Positions 33,974-47,383 of a DNA stretch of 64,000 bases are shown one piece after another (position 1 is the stretch's first letter; the number at the start of each line of letters is the position of its first letter). The notes beneath the pieces are model-generated. The model saw nothing but the letters and a program-made list of their open reading frames with translations, did not search any database and was not told where the DNA came from. The stretch is taken from NCBI RefSeq assembly GCF_021130785.1, contig NC_060215.1:116088501-116152500 (forward strand). Direction: 5' to 3'. The DNA comes from Homalodisca vitripennis (lineage: Eukaryota > Arthropoda > Insecta > Hemiptera > Cicadellidae). The position numbers and the translations under genes were made by a program.

Positions 33974-36599
33974 TGTGTATATTGATTATGATTTGTCATC
34001 TTGATTGCTAAGTACTTGATTTGTTGAATTACTTTTGTAAAAATGGTGGAACCGTTGAAATAAATAAAAAAAATAAAAAATAAATAAATAAATAGTACTC
34101 TGCATTTTGAACTCTTACGATATGAAATCGCTCAGATCAAAAAAATATGTTCTGTAATATACAGCTGGTTATGGTTCATTGTTGTATTAGATTGATTAAA
34201 TATAATCAATATTCGTTCAAGGTGTCCACGACTACTAAGAGAACTACATCTGGCCAACGCAAAGAAACCATTTAAGAATTGGTTTGATTATTAAGAAAAT
34301 TTGCATTTAATTTAAATTGAGTCCTAATGCTCACACCAGCCTGAATTCTTAATGATGTTTTCTAGTCGACAAATATACTTGGTAATTCAAATTGAATCAT
34401 AACAATCAGAAAGTTTATTATGAACGAAAACTCGTTGATGTAAAGGGTTTAATCATCATTACTTTTTCTTTTTTCTTCAAAAGAGTGATACATGATCATT
34501 AAAAATAAAGAAGTATTAAAATTATTTCTTCATCGTTGGACATTCAATCATATTTATCCTTCATTATAGTCAAAAATACTGGTCACGAATTAAAGTTTAA
34601 CTGGGAATAAATCTGTAAATAATAATAATACTTCGTTGTATTGTTTTCAGAACAAATCATTGTGTTTATCAACACCGTTATCTTTTTAACAGAAGACAAA
34701 CATAACTTGCCAATTGTTCTCGGTTTGATAATTTTAGAACAAACACTAAAATTATAAAATTAAAATACAGAACATATGTAAAGTTGACCATACCTGGATC
34801 ATGGCAACAAATTGATCGTAGTTCTTAAAGTAATCCTAAAGAAATATTTGATACTTTCGTACAAAAGTATTGACAATACCGTAAATTCAGCTTATAAAAG
34901 TAAATTTGTGTGATATCGAAAATCTTTAAATTTTAGTTTTTCTTGAATCTCGCACAAAACCTGTAGGTGTTATTTGTTTTCGATTGTAAATCATCAGCAT
35001 GACAAATTTACGTCATTAAATTTCTATTATATATTGTATTAAAATAATTTAACTACTAAATAAGAGCTAGATAAGTTCACTTAAGTGTATTTGTGTATTC
35101 TAAAAGCCTTAACAAAAATAGTAAATAAAAAATCTCCTCATGTAGCCGTAACTAAGTTATTGAGCTTTCACCGCTTAGTTTTACCTTAAAATTTCTGAGA
35201 TTTCACAACATATGAAATTGGAATCTAAAGTGCAGTGACCTTGGACCATATGGATAGGACCTCACCTCTGGTACGCGGAAACGTAAATGGGGATTGATAA
35301 AGCTCCGAAACTCTAAAACTTTCACATAAACTAGTTTGCAACAAAAGAACAAAAGCTGGTCTTCGTTCGTTAGGGGCGTAATTGTCTGATTGTCTATGGT
35401 CATATCCTGGTTTGTCTTAAATTAGAAGGTTCCATATACCAGGGTTGAACGTATATCAATCCCCCCCCCTTTTTATTACGTCAAAAGCCCATATATGTCA
35501 CAAACTATACCATTCAAAAAGGAAAGTTTTTAAAATAGAACTTATTGATAATATAGAATGCATAGGTTTGATGCAAACGTTTTATCTTTACTTGTAATAC
35601 CTAACATTACTTGCTACTTTTCCTTTTTATTACTTGTTACCTTAACGCATAGCATCGCCGTCTTCGTTTAATGGCGTTATTTTCATTTTCACGAAATCAC
35701 GAGATTAATTTAGAACTTTTTATAGAATTTATTACAGATGTGCTTTATGCCAGACTGTCCAATTAACTAGCTGTGGATGATGAATATCCAATCGGTGTTA
35801 CTATATTCTATCCTTTCAATCTAGCTTGAATTCAAAATATAAAAAATTAAAAGTTTGAAATTTAAAAATTATCTAGAATATTTATAAGTCTGACCAACAT
35901 ACTAAACTTTATTAAAACTAGTTTATCACCATGCTCTCTACCTTGGCGTCAATGACGTTTTCAATCTAAATTTAAATGCTATATTTCATAATTTTTGAAC
36001 GAGAATTTCAAAAATTCATGGTAAAATTAAATATGTGCCGTATTGTTAAGTATTTTTCTAGTGCAGTTATTGAAATATTTGGAGCTTTGACCAAAATATT
36101 GTTTTGAGTGAAATTATTTGCAAAATAGAAATTTGGTAAAACCTTACTCTGATCTTCACAAGCTCTATCTTAATGCCAAATCTGGACGAACATGTTCGGT
36201 TGATCACAGAATTTTTACGTAAAATAATTTATTGGTTTAAAACAATAATTTGCACGAAAATTGTGCACTTAAAAAGATCAAATATCAGGAAGGAGGGATT
36301 TGGCAGAAGATACTTTGTGTTTTAAAAACGTGTTTAACGATGATTATCTGTATTTTAATAGGCATAACTTTATATTTGAAAATTAACGATACCTTTAGCG
36401 AGACAGCTTGATCTAAACAATATTTGAATTTATCAATATTTGATTGTAGTTAAAAATAAAAACATAAATATGCATACACTGACATTTTTTGCAATTATAT
36501 GTTTTACAATGTTTACATACTTTCTTACAAAATTAATCAATTTGAAATTTATGAACACGATTGTATTGAATTAAAGCGTGGCTAGGGACTTGAATAACT
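33974..36599. other. AT-rich intergenic DNA
   Basis: Contains an A/T simple repeat at about 34060-34095 and a run of C at about 35461-35469. No gene seen. Confidence 0.5.
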
Positions 36600-36860
36600 T
36601 AAATCAATTTGAATTCAGTACGCAGACACGCTTTCTCTAATACTCTAAACAAACGGGTCCACCGATATATCATTTGTGTCAGAGGAGTAATTTGTGACAA
36701 ACGCCGTGTCAACATAGAGACATCGCCGCTGATGAGACTGATATATCAATTAATGAACAAACAGACAAACTGACAACCACATGCTACTGATAACAGTTCA
36801 GCGTTTACTAATTAGGTAATGCAACAAGATTATTCATTTTTCTCTATCTACGGAGGTGGT
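36600..36860. promoter_or_regulatory. Candidate control element rich in homeodomain and Fox-type motifs
   Basis: The block is less AT-rich than its flanks and holds TAAACAAAC and GAACAAACAGACAAAC (Fox-like), ATTAATGA and TAATTAGG (homeodomain-like), GATAACAG (GATA-like) and two ATATATCA elements. There is no coding signal. Enhancer function is inferred from motif density alone. Confidence 0.25.
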
Positions 36861-37739
36861 TGGCTACCAATTGCCTTACTAAATTTTCATGAGTAGTACA
36901 ACTCTAGTAGACTTAGATTAATTAGGCCATAGTGTAACTTTGACATTTGCTCAAGACACGCAGTATGAAAAATTACAATTAGCATTTTAATGTGTTTTAA
37001 AATTGGAATATAACTTCGAATATAGTTCCTAACACATTGCGTACTTTTCATTTTAGTTATATAGTTAATTTGTAACATAAACCGTTTATTTACTTATTAT
37101 AGCTTCTGAATAAATATTTCTACATTTGTATGTATTAATACTAATACGAAATAAAGAATGTGTTTAGTATGAGATTTGTGTAGTGATCTATAATAGGTAA
37201 GAGTCTCAATAAAATTTGTATTTATTAAAAAGTTTCCACGATTGATTACCCAGTTTTCTCAAAACAATTAACCTTTGATCTTATTTGTATTTATGACATA
37301 AAAAACCAGTATCTTAAAACAGTATTAAAAATTATTCAAGCATCCATACAAGAATACATTACAAATTGTAATTATGTTTTTTTCTGCGGAAATATGATAT
37401 GGAATACACAAACACGTAGAGAGTTAATTACAAGTCAGACATTTCATTTTAAACAGTGTGGTTATAAAATTATAAAGTTAATTATTATGTGTTACTGAAA
37501 TTAAATATTCAGCAGTATGATTCCTTTAAATGTTAAAATCAAATTTCTACGTTTAAAAGTGAATGTATAAATATTATTTTAGTTCTTTGAGTAGAATTAG
37601 GGTTTCAAAATAAATATAAAAAAACTGTACGATGTGTTCATTTTAGTTGTAAGCATATTCAAATAACCAGAGTCTAATTATATGAAATATGCAAAAAAAT
37701 ATGTACATCGTAAAATAAACTGAACACATGAATGATAAA

Positions 37740-37910
37740 TATGTTTTTAGATTGGCGAGTAGGGCGCAGCGCAGCGCGACACGGCCTATGTTTTTACAAC
37801 GACAGGTAGCAACCCAACTGACACAATCTTGATTACATCGACTGATTATGCCTACTGATGATCGTCATTAGATTTGTAAACACAGGAATAAACATACTCG
37901 CGCTCTGTAA
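37740..37910. promoter_or_regulatory. Candidate element with TGATTA motifs
   Basis: GC-richer sequence (GCGCAGCGCAGCGCG) is followed by TTGATTACATCGACTGATTATG and GATGATCGTCATTAG. TGATTAnn resembles half of the composite Exd/Hox site. Function is not shown. Confidence 0.22.
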
Positions 37911-40779
37911 TCCCAAAGTTGTTGTTGGGTAAATTCAACATATTTAATACACAGTTGCCTGCTTCTGCCTTTTTTCAAGAACGATGTGTATATTTTCCGT
38001 TTAGTTTACAATTCAGATTACATAAATGAGGTTTAAAATAATACGAAGTTAAATGAAACAATAAAACTCCTGTTGTGAATTGAGGATTTTGAAACTGAAT
38101 GTATTTTAAAAATTAAATGAAACCTACCCTACTGTTCATAAGTTCTTGGAATATAGGCCACAGGCCTACAGGACGTTTAAATTCAGATAACACGTGATCT
38201 AAATATGTACTATCAGTTTGTAGATATATACTTTTAATAGCGGGAGTAATTAACTCAGATTGAGTGTTGGTGTATATTTTCTTTTTAGTTAATTGTTCTA
38301 TAGCCATAATTTATATGGTGTAAAAGACTATTAACTATGCGTCATAGGTAATATATTTATTCCTACTAAAAGGCAAGATGGATTTAATACGTATGTTCTG
38401 GTGTATGGTTACAACTATCTTTTGTGATTGAAGTTAATTTTTACCTGATAACAAAATTTACTACTTTGCTTTAAAGCTCAATAAAATATAGGTCAAAATG
38501 GATTAATTTGTTTCCTTCCCAAGTAGTTTTTTAACTGTGGAAAACAGAATATAGAAATAACACAGTTAGGAGCTATAATTCACAACCTACCAAATTAGTT
38601 TAATTTTCTATAAAGCCAATCTGTGTGCTGAAGATTTATTTACAGACATTTTTTGAGCTTGCAGGATACAAAAATGAATAGCATATCAAACACAGCCACA
38701 CAATAAATATACAATTATAAATATAGGGGAATCATTGAGAGACTTCGAAGAGAAGATTTACTTTTAGTTCCCCATCTCTTAACGAAAGGATGACAGTTTT
38801 TAGACGTTTTTCTTTGTCAGTGTTACAAAAATAGAACAATTTAAAACCAATACAACACTGCCACAAATGATAATGAGTGCGCATTTTATATAGACTTTGA
38901 TGATTAAACAATTTTATTGAAATAATTATTATACATTTATAGATATTTTGAAATTACAACTAATTGTTTAGTCTGGCGGAATATAATAGTAATTAACTAA
39001 TGTACCAGCAGTAATACAGCATGGCTTATTCTCAGTGATAGTTCAAAGGATTTCTGAAACCATGAATTGAGAAGTTGATTGGATAACGAATTGGAAGACA
39101 TTGGGATTGGAACAAATAAGTCGATCCATAACATTAATACTGAATATTACTTCGCGTACAATAACAATAATAATGGTTACTCTTGCATATTGAGAATAAA
39201 CCTAATCTAAGTAACCACTTACCAAACTTAAAATAGTTTTTGGAAACTGTTGTTTATATCGCAATGTATGCGTATTTCCTAATTGTTTGGGTTTACGGCA
39301 AATACCCTTTTATTTGTCTATTTTTGCGATCCAAATGTGGTAATAACTCTAAAAATTCTAATTTATAATACAATTGGAGATGAAGTAAACCCGTAAGGGA
39401 TAGGTTAACAATTGTTATGCACGACATAAGTCACTTATTCGAAATAAGTCATACCATAGTTATTGTACTATAGGCCTAGTTGAAATGTGACAATATACGA
39501 TGCAGATATACTTTGGAAGAAACTAGGTTGGCACCATGGTTCTCTTACCCAATTATTTTTTACAGTTTTATAATTATGAATTTCTACTATTTTAAGTCCA
39601 GAATAAACAAATGCAACTTGTATAAAAAGTTTTCTATATTTATGCTCTAACATTTACTTTCCACGAAGTAATGTCTTGACCTACACATGTTTTTGTAGCA
39701 GATTACAATTTTCTTCACGAAACTCTCTGCAAAATAGAATCAGCTGTCAGCCATAATGTTAGTGTGATTTTAACTGGCACGTTCATAATTTGGAGCAAAA
39801 AAATTCGAGCGCAACACCTGATTCTGGTATAACTGACAGATGCGGTGTTTACAGCAGATAAATCTACAGTTTGTAGCGTCAAGTGTAAAACTCGATGGTT
39901 GGAAGCCCTCCGTTTCCCCTGTAGTAGCCGGGTCTTACGCTCGGGTAAATGTTGTTGGCGTCTATTCTCCGGGCAATATATCTGGAACATCTCCTGCTCT
40001 CTTCCTCATCTCCGGAGCGGCCAGTCGGGGGAACAGCTAATTATAAATAAATATAATAGACATACTAAATAGTTAGGGTAAATTATGATTATTTGGACTG
40101 TTTTGGGAGATTACTACATGGTTGTCGACCCATGGAGAATTAATTAATTTTTACCAATTTGAATAATTTACTTTATCGATTATAATGTAATTATCAAAAT
40201 ATTGATTGAATTTTGATTGCATCTGATTGTTTTTAAATTTCTCCATCAAATTCTAGTTTTTGTAGGCTTGGATCTAGATTTTATTACACCAATCGAGGCG
40301 GAGGAGGGCATGAGAACAGTATCTTTTTGTCTGCACAAAATTAATATAAATGTTATAGTAGGACTACAGCAATTTTAAGACATTTAATGTTTTCATTCCT
40401 ATTATCAGTTATCAGTTTTTATTAAAAAATGTTAAACAACACTTCTTTTTTAAACTAACCATTCACCGAAACAAAGTATTATTTAAGTTTATGAAATAAT
40501 TTGGGTAAAAATATTTAACAGGGGTTAACGTATACAAATACATGTAAATTTTGTATGGTGAATTCGTCAATATTTCATAATAAATACGCAGTTTGTCAGC
40601 ATTTATTTTAAAGTCGCACATAAAGTTGACACAATTTTCAAATCACGAGCATATTTTGTAAATTCGTCTATGCAAAAATTAATTATTCGGGTGTAGGGCA
40701 TATTACACACAAAAATTTGACTTCAAGCAATAAATCACTAGTCTACTCGGCAGTAGGAGGTTTAGAGATGATAAACCAT
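37911..40779. other. AT-rich intergenic DNA
   Basis: No gene recognised. A GC-richer stretch at about 39830-40040 has open frames in several phases and strands, without any domain. Confidence 0.45.
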
Positions 40780-41100
40780 TTAAACCATGACCTGGACCGG
40801 GAAGGAGGCTGTGATGACCCGCCAAGCCAGGCCGCCATGATTTACGGGCGCGCATGCGCAGCGGAAGGGTGACTCACCCCTGACTCACCCCCTGACACAC
40901 TGAGGGTGGCAGCCTCAGCCTCTGCTACTAAACCTCCTAAAACAAGCCCTGCTGTCGCGATCCGCGATAAGCTATCTGCGATTTCGGACGACTCCATATT
41001 TTGGGACCCCGGGCATTATTGGGGTGTTATTAATAAAGATCGACATCCATCACCGACCCCAGACTCGGGCCAAATGACGTGGTTAATGTGTTAATGGTTC
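40780..41100. promoter_or_regulatory. GC-rich island with NRF-1, AP-1 and Pho-like sites
   Basis: CGCGCATGCGCA at 40849-40860 matches the NRF-1 consensus (YGCGCAYGCGCR; EWG in flies). TGACTCA occurs twice, at 40870-40876 and 40881-40887. GCCGCCATGA at about 40832-40841 contains a Pho-type GCCAT core. These are features of TATA-less promoters or Hox-cluster control elements. The open frame at 40906-41094 begins with GTG, has no recognised domain, and is not accepted as a gene. Confidence 0.4.
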
Positions 41101-42659
41101 TAGCGCGAAATTGAAATCGCAAATGGTTTCTGGGAAGTAAAGATAAGAATTAATTTACCATTGGAAACCAAAATTGGAGAACAATGAGTAGTTTAATAAA
41201 TGGATTACAAATTTACAAGAAATTAGTGTCAATTACAACGCTCGAATACTATAACACAATGTTACAGTGTAATATAAACTTAAATCAGTTGATATAAATA
41301 ACAAGATAACTAAGTGCTTATCTCAAATCCAGGACACTAGAAATACGTTATTCCAATAAACAAGCATTTTTTTAAAGGTGCTCAGAGTACGCCAATACAT
41401 TTATTAGCGTTTTATTTCACTCTTTCCGATGCATGAATTACAGTCATGAGGCTCAGAATAAAAATTATGGTATATAATACACATTTCATTTATATTAATT
41501 TAAACATGTACAATCTTTAAATTTACTTAAATAATAAAAATTTAAAACTTTAGTTCGAAGTAGTGAACTAAACATTCGTCCATGTGTGTATCGTGCATTC
41601 CCATTGGCAGTATACCCATTTCATCCTCAACCGCTCTCTATCTCTGTACACCTGTTGCATTCCAAATGCCACCACGATCCTGGCAGGATAGGATTGGCCC
41701 TGAAATCGGTTTATTCTCAAGGCTTCTCTAAAACTACCGAGATTAGTTATGTTTGTGTTCCAGGGACATATTTGTGTTTCTGGTGAACTCGAAATGTCAA
41801 GTCTTAATAAGTAATGTCTTAATACTAACGGAAAGCATACCGTTTTCAATTTGCAAAATTAATTAAATTTACGATATGGAATAATGGGGTTATGTCGAAA
41901 GCAATAGAGAAGTAACCTAGTTTAATTTTTAACTTTAACGAAGTATATATTCATGTAAACTAGATATTGAATAATTAGTTATATAGGCCTACCTATATAT
42001 GAATCGGAAGTAAAAAATACAAGTGTTTGACTATTCTCTTGTAATCATTTTGCATGTCATGTTAAATATGTAACATATAGGCTAATGTTACATTTTTATA
42101 AAAAAATAAAAAATTAATTTTCGTGTTGTGTATGATATAAAGAGAGTTTAGAACTTACGAATACATATATCTCGTTATGTTATTTATAACATTCAAATTA
42201 GTGTTTCACATAAGATAAACATATACAAACTACAGTATTGAATTATAGTAACTTGTTATTTTAGATTGATGAGTCTATTTCAAGACAGTCTTCTGTCTTC
42301 AAATTTTGTCTTATACATCGAGTTTGAATGAATATGGAAACTTAAATAATGAACAAATAAGTAAAAACCTCTCAAAGTAAAGACCTCTAAGAAGAAAATC
42401 AGTCAACATGTAAAACAATATAAACGACCCCACCCCCCTTTTGCAATCTTCACTCCCTAGCTAAAGCGTACAAAAACAGAAAGGCGTTGAGGGCTGAAGG
42501 AGGGTGATTTAATTGTTCACCACTAATGTACGAACCAACTAGTAAATAGTTCTTCAGCTGATCGATGAGTGAAACCAGCAAATAATTTCTTTAGATTTAC
42601 ATCGTAGGAGTACGCTACATTACATGTTACGTAACAGGTTCCGCTGAAGGTGTATACAC
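41101..42659. other. AT-rich intergenic DNA
   Basis: No gene recognised; frames at 41568-41849 and 41586-41786 overlap on opposite strands and have no domain. Confidence 0.45.
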
Positions 42660-44200
42660 TATTTCAAGACTACAGTTTTTCTCGATATATCTTACGGACA
42701 GACAGGCTGCCAGACAGAAAAGAATTTTTTATAAACCGCAAGTACAGAGAAGAGAAAATACCCTAATGAATGATAGACCTCATTACAATCCAATGGATAG
42801 TAATGTGCTTTCATCAAACTCATTCTTTTATATATAGGAATTAAGGTTCATGGAAAATTTAAAGTTTACAGATGGAGTAGTTTTCGAGATATCATGCAGA
42901 TAGTTAGACTACAAAGAGGCTCAGGAAATTCCAAAGAGGAACATTCCCACCACGAATCACTTTGTCCGTAATTTAATTTTTTTTTTTTAGATATCCAGTG
43001 GAAAGCATTCACACAGCCAGATAAACAGATATAAGAGGAATTTTGTCAGAACCCTTTTTGCCAGCTATCCAAAATTTTGCAAGTTTTACAGCTTATATAT
43101 CACTCTAAGTTATAGGTTTTGCTAACGGTCAGGCAAATCTTATGGAGGGAATTGCACCATTATCGGACTCGATCTTGTTAGGTTTTGCTAACGGTCAGGC
43201 AAATCTTATGGAGGGAATTGCACCATTATCGGACTCGATCTTGTTAGGTTTTGCTAACGGTCAGGCAAATCTTATGGAGGGAATTGCACCATTATCGGAC
43301 TGGATCTTGTTAGGTTTTGCTAACGGTCAGGCAAATCTTATGGAGGGAATTTCACCATTATCGAACTCGAGCTTGTTAGGTTTTGCTAACGGTCAGGAAA
43401 ATCTTATGGAGGGAATTGCACCATTATCGGACTGGATCTTGTTAGGTTTTGCTAACGGTCAGGCAAATCTTATGGAGGGAATTGCACCATTATCGGACTG
43501 GATCTTGTTAGGTTTTGCTAACGGTCAGGCAAATCTTATGGAGGGAATTGCACCATTATCGGACTCGATCTTGTTAGGTTTTGCTAACGGTCAGGCAAAT
43601 CTTATGGAGGGAATTGCACCATTATCGGACTCGATCTTGTTAGGTTTTGCTAACGGTCAGGCAAATCTTATGGAGGGAATTGCACCATTATCGGACTCGA
43701 TCTTGTTAGGTTTTGCTAACGGTCAGGCAAATCTTATGGAGGGAATTGCACCATTATCGGACTCGATCTTGTTAGGTTTTGCTAACGATTAGGCAAATCA
43801 AATCTTATGGAGGGAATTGCACCATTATCGGACTCGATCTTGTTAGGCTTTGCTAACGGTCAGGCAAATCTTATGGAGGGAATTGCACCATTGTCGGATT
43901 CAATCTTGTCTTAAATATCATATGATTGCACTCGTCTGCTTATCAATTTATTATTCTGTAATTTCCACGTTGCCGTCATGGTTATACATAATACCAATAT
44001 AACTACGTTCACCAACACATCCCATGAATTTACAATTTACATGTACCCTCTTTGAACTCGATGTTCTTCATAGAGAAATGAAGCTTTGGGCTAAATTTGA
44101 AGTCTGTTTCTCAAGATATCGTGTGGACAAACAGGCAGAGAGAAGTGATATTTTTTCAGCCTTTCGAGTAATAGGCTTCGCTAACGCTCAGCAAATAATT
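42660..44200 (+). repeat. Dispersed repeat family H surrounding the minisatellite
   Basis: A phrase of the type TTTCTCGATATATC, then CGGACAGACAGG, then AGACAG occurs near 42676-42716. A related phrase (TCTCAAGATATCGTG, GGACAAACAGGCAGAGAG) is at 44110-44145. The latter leads into ATAGGCTTCGCTAACGCTCAGC at 44171-44192. The same end motif occurs at 8213 and 9349, and in modified form in every unit of the tandem array between. Confidence 0.55.
43114..43912 (+). repeat. Minisatellite, 12 units of 66 bp
   Basis: Twelve near-identical units each contain GGTTTTGCTAACGGTCAGGC, then CTTATGGAGGGAATTGC and a CCATTATCGGACTCGATC-type segment. Because 66 is divisible by 3, one frame stays open over 43142-43792 and reads as a 22-residue repeat (MEGIAPLSDSILLGFANGQ...). 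Units 3, 5 and 6 share a C-to-G change (GACTGG). Unit 4 has several private changes. Near 43795 a five-base AAATC duplication shifts the phase, and the last unit is degenerate. Very low divergence indicates recent expansion. There is no start context, signal or known domain, so coding is unlikely. Confidence 0.95.
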
Positions 44201-44732
44201 GAATGCCGCTAATAGATTTGGTTCCGCTTCGTTTATTACAATCCTGACAAGACTGTTACTCTGTGTACCAAAATAACATGACATCACATGTGATGTTTAT
44301 GTTGTGTACGGCTGTTTTGTAACAGCCTTTCATATGTGTGTCCACGGGATACAATCAGTTATTATACAACCAGCTGTTCAACTGACTTCAACTGTGGTTT
44401 TCCTACACTAGTGGCATCAGTAAGTTCTTAAATACATGCTATTTATTAATAGCTTTTTGTTGACAGTTTGGGAACATTATGTCAGCACATTTGTGGACAG
44501 AGAGATATGAACACAATAATCAAATATGTCAACACAAGTTTCATTTTACAGTCCTTGTCGAGAGTCGTGCCGTTGTTTACTTCAACCTCTTGCGTTATAC
44601 CCACCGTTACGTACAAGATTGTTGCATAAACCACTATAATAAAGTCCTTAGCCTTCACAGGGTTTAAAATACGAAGTAACATGTATTCTTTGTTTGAAGT
44701 TTGTTTTTGATAGAAGGTTTGTGAAGGAAAGA

Positions 44733-44800
44733 GGATTTCTTCGGACATTTGCTATCGTTCAATGATAAAACTATGTGTCTAGATCTACAATCTGATCTCT
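44733..44800. repeat. Fragment of the 58.4-kb MITE-like family
   Basis: AGGATTTCTTCGGACATTTGC then TATCGTTCAATGATAAAAC corresponds to GGATTTCGGACATTTGC then CATCGTTATATGTTAC at 58393-58426. The rest of the element is not clear here. Confidence 0.45.
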
Positions 44801-45459
44801 TCGTCAGGTAAATAACTAACCCAACACATAATTAGAAACTAGGTTAAAATAAACAAATCATACCAGAGCGTTGGGACACGCGTAAATCAGGAATCATAAC
44901 CACCATGTTGTGTGTCAAATTCACTAACTCTAAAACATGCACTTAATAAAAAACTAAACACAACACTAATTAATTAAACTAAACTACAGAATACCGGTCA
45001 AAATAGGTCTAACAATTCGTCGACCAGCCACCTACAACATATATTGGAAGGTCATTTTCACGAAAAACTTGATTAAGGACTTTTTTCTTTATTTTATTCC
45101 ACACGCATTTAGGCACTTTGTTCATCATAAATGAAAATGCGGTACAAATACAAATATATTGCATATTTATATGCTTTAGAATTCGTTATGTGAGGTGCCA
45201 TATTGTCAGATTAATTAATCTATGAAAAGTATAAGAAGTTTTTCATTTTATTATGCTTTTATTGGTATTAAAATATCGTTATAAAGACTGATGACATGGA
45301 TTTGAAAATTATTTACAGTTTTTTAGCGTTACAACAGTCTTAGATAAAATGCCATAGTACTATGGTAACTAACATTTTCAGGGAATTTACCACACTCAGT
45401 GATGTCCACTTGTTCGCTTAATTTACGTTTTTTAAGAAGAATTTCCCACTCCCGCGTGC
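44801..45459. other. AT-rich intergenic DNA
   Basis: No gene or clear repeat recognised. Confidence 0.45.
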
Positions 45460-45775
45460 TAGAGAACAGCGAGTGCCGTAACCAACACTACACTACTACA
45501 CGTGAAAGTGTACTCCCCCTGCATTGACCCAGACCGAACGCATTACGGAAATCATTAATCAAAGCAGGCTGAATAGAATGGGAAGGAAGAGTAAGGAACG
45601 TATACTAAGGTTTTTAATTGATCCAAAAATACGTCGATTGTGCCATAGCCTATGGGAGAAGCCGCGTGCACCGGGCAACAATGCAGGGGGAGATTCAAAA
45701 TGGTTCGGTGAGGGGAGGACATCCATCTTAGTTTGACGGGAGCGGTCGTAGGGAATCATTACTCAGCCAAGTTGG
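45460..45775. promoter_or_regulatory. GC-rich island carrying CATCCATCT/TTTGAC module, copy A
   Basis: CATCCATCT (45720-45728) is followed by TTTGAC (45732-45737) and GGGAATCATTACTCA (45751-45765). The same elements in the same order occur at 48374-48428, and the first two also at 49911-49931. The island also has an ATCATTAATCAAAG homeodomain-like sequence. The overlapping frames at 45524-45736 and 45559-45759 have no domain. Confidence 0.35.
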
Positions 45776-47383
45776 CAGAATTGGGCGCAGAATGGTTCAA
45801 ATTTTAGCGTTCTCTCTGTAATGAGATATTTTGAATTCTTCCGTAAAAGAGAGTGTTTTAAAACTATTTCCTAGAACGATACTGATCGTTTTAAAATCAT
45901 ATTTTTAAATGTAAGTATCACATTTGAAAGAAAATATTTTGGGAAGATTCTTGCCGAGATGTACTTTTTACAAAATAAGGGAGTGAGTTAGTACATAGAG
46001 ATACACTGATATAAGGAAAATGTCATGCCCTGGCAGGACGTTACCCACGATATAACTGTGTACGTTTTGGCAGTAAATTATCTAGAAACAAGAAACACTA
46101 CAATAAGTAGACAATAACTTTACATATACGAGTTTTATCCTAGAAGAAATCTAAAACAGTGTTTGTTTGCTAACTGATACGGCAACTGTTACCAATGGGG
46201 ATTCTTTCCAACTATCTTTGTAGAGAAATTTCCCATTCAGTACCAATTACGGCAGTTTTAACGGTAATCAATAATACGTTAGGTAATTATTTTAATTCTA
46301 TCTCAAAATTAACACAGATTTTGGAATTCAAAAATTTGTATTACTTTTAGGTAACCCATGGAAATTCCTCACTCATTGTATTATAAGAAAGGAAAAACGC
46401 TCTTAAATTAGTCAATGTTCTTATGAACATTAAAAAGACTACAAATCTACTAAAACAGAATGTACATTTTTAGCACCTTCAAAGGACTTGGTTCCTTATT
46501 AGTGTTTTATATTAAGCAAGAACTAATAACCACCATATTGAACACCATTCAATAATTTTTCGCTGTAACATAGTGTTATTTTTGCTTGCAACGTGTTTTG
46601 AAAGTGAAGAATAAATTAATTTTAATTCATTGAATTTGGCCCAATAAATTTGGAATAATTATTAACGAATTAAAGTTTACGGACCGATTAAATGTATATG
46701 TGTACTCTCCTTATGTAGGAATCAAAATAGTTTCCTCCCGAACACAGTGTTGATTAATTCAGCTCTTAATACCTATATAAACTGGAACAATTTAAGGTAA
46801 AAAAGTTTCAAAAGCCAGTCTTCAGCGTTATAATATTAGAATTATGTACCTTTATTGATATAATCTGTAATTTATTTCCAACAAATGCTCATACTGTGTT
46901 TTAAAATAGCGGAATTTATACTTTTATGAAGCTAACTAAAAACAGTATAGTAAGTCTAATAATTTATAGAGCTATGTTTACACCACCAAATAGTTTACAA
47001 CGTTGACACTTCAAAATAAGGTATGAAATATTAGCTCTCCACTTATGAAAATTTTTAAAGTAAATCTACATATCCTACGTACAAAATTAAATAAATAAAG
47101 TATTTGACATCGAATGTTTGTGTTGCAAAATCACAGAATGAAAGTTGAAATCTATAGCTTATAAATAAGCAAAGACGTAGGTAATAAACGAAAGCTCAGT
47201 ATTCGAGATTCGAGATGTCATTGCACGTACAAGACACAGTTGACGTTTCCAGGCAAACCGCAAAATAATACGAACTATGTTTATTCATAAACGTGTTTAC
47301 AATTTTAAACATTTATAATGTATATGATTTAAGTAGTTATATGTAAATTCTTTGTTTAAATAATGTTATTGTTGACGATGTAT
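45776..47383. other. AT-rich intergenic DNA
   Basis: No gene or clear repeat recognised. Confidence 0.5.

Noticed and set aside
43142..43792. A 217-codon repetitive protein
   Set aside because: The frame is open only because the 66-bp unit is divisible by 3; the other two frames have stops in each unit, there is no promoter or domain, and the unit derives from a dispersed repeat motif.
43114..43912. CRISPR array
   Set aside because: Units are contiguous tandem repeats with no unique spacers, in an animal genome.
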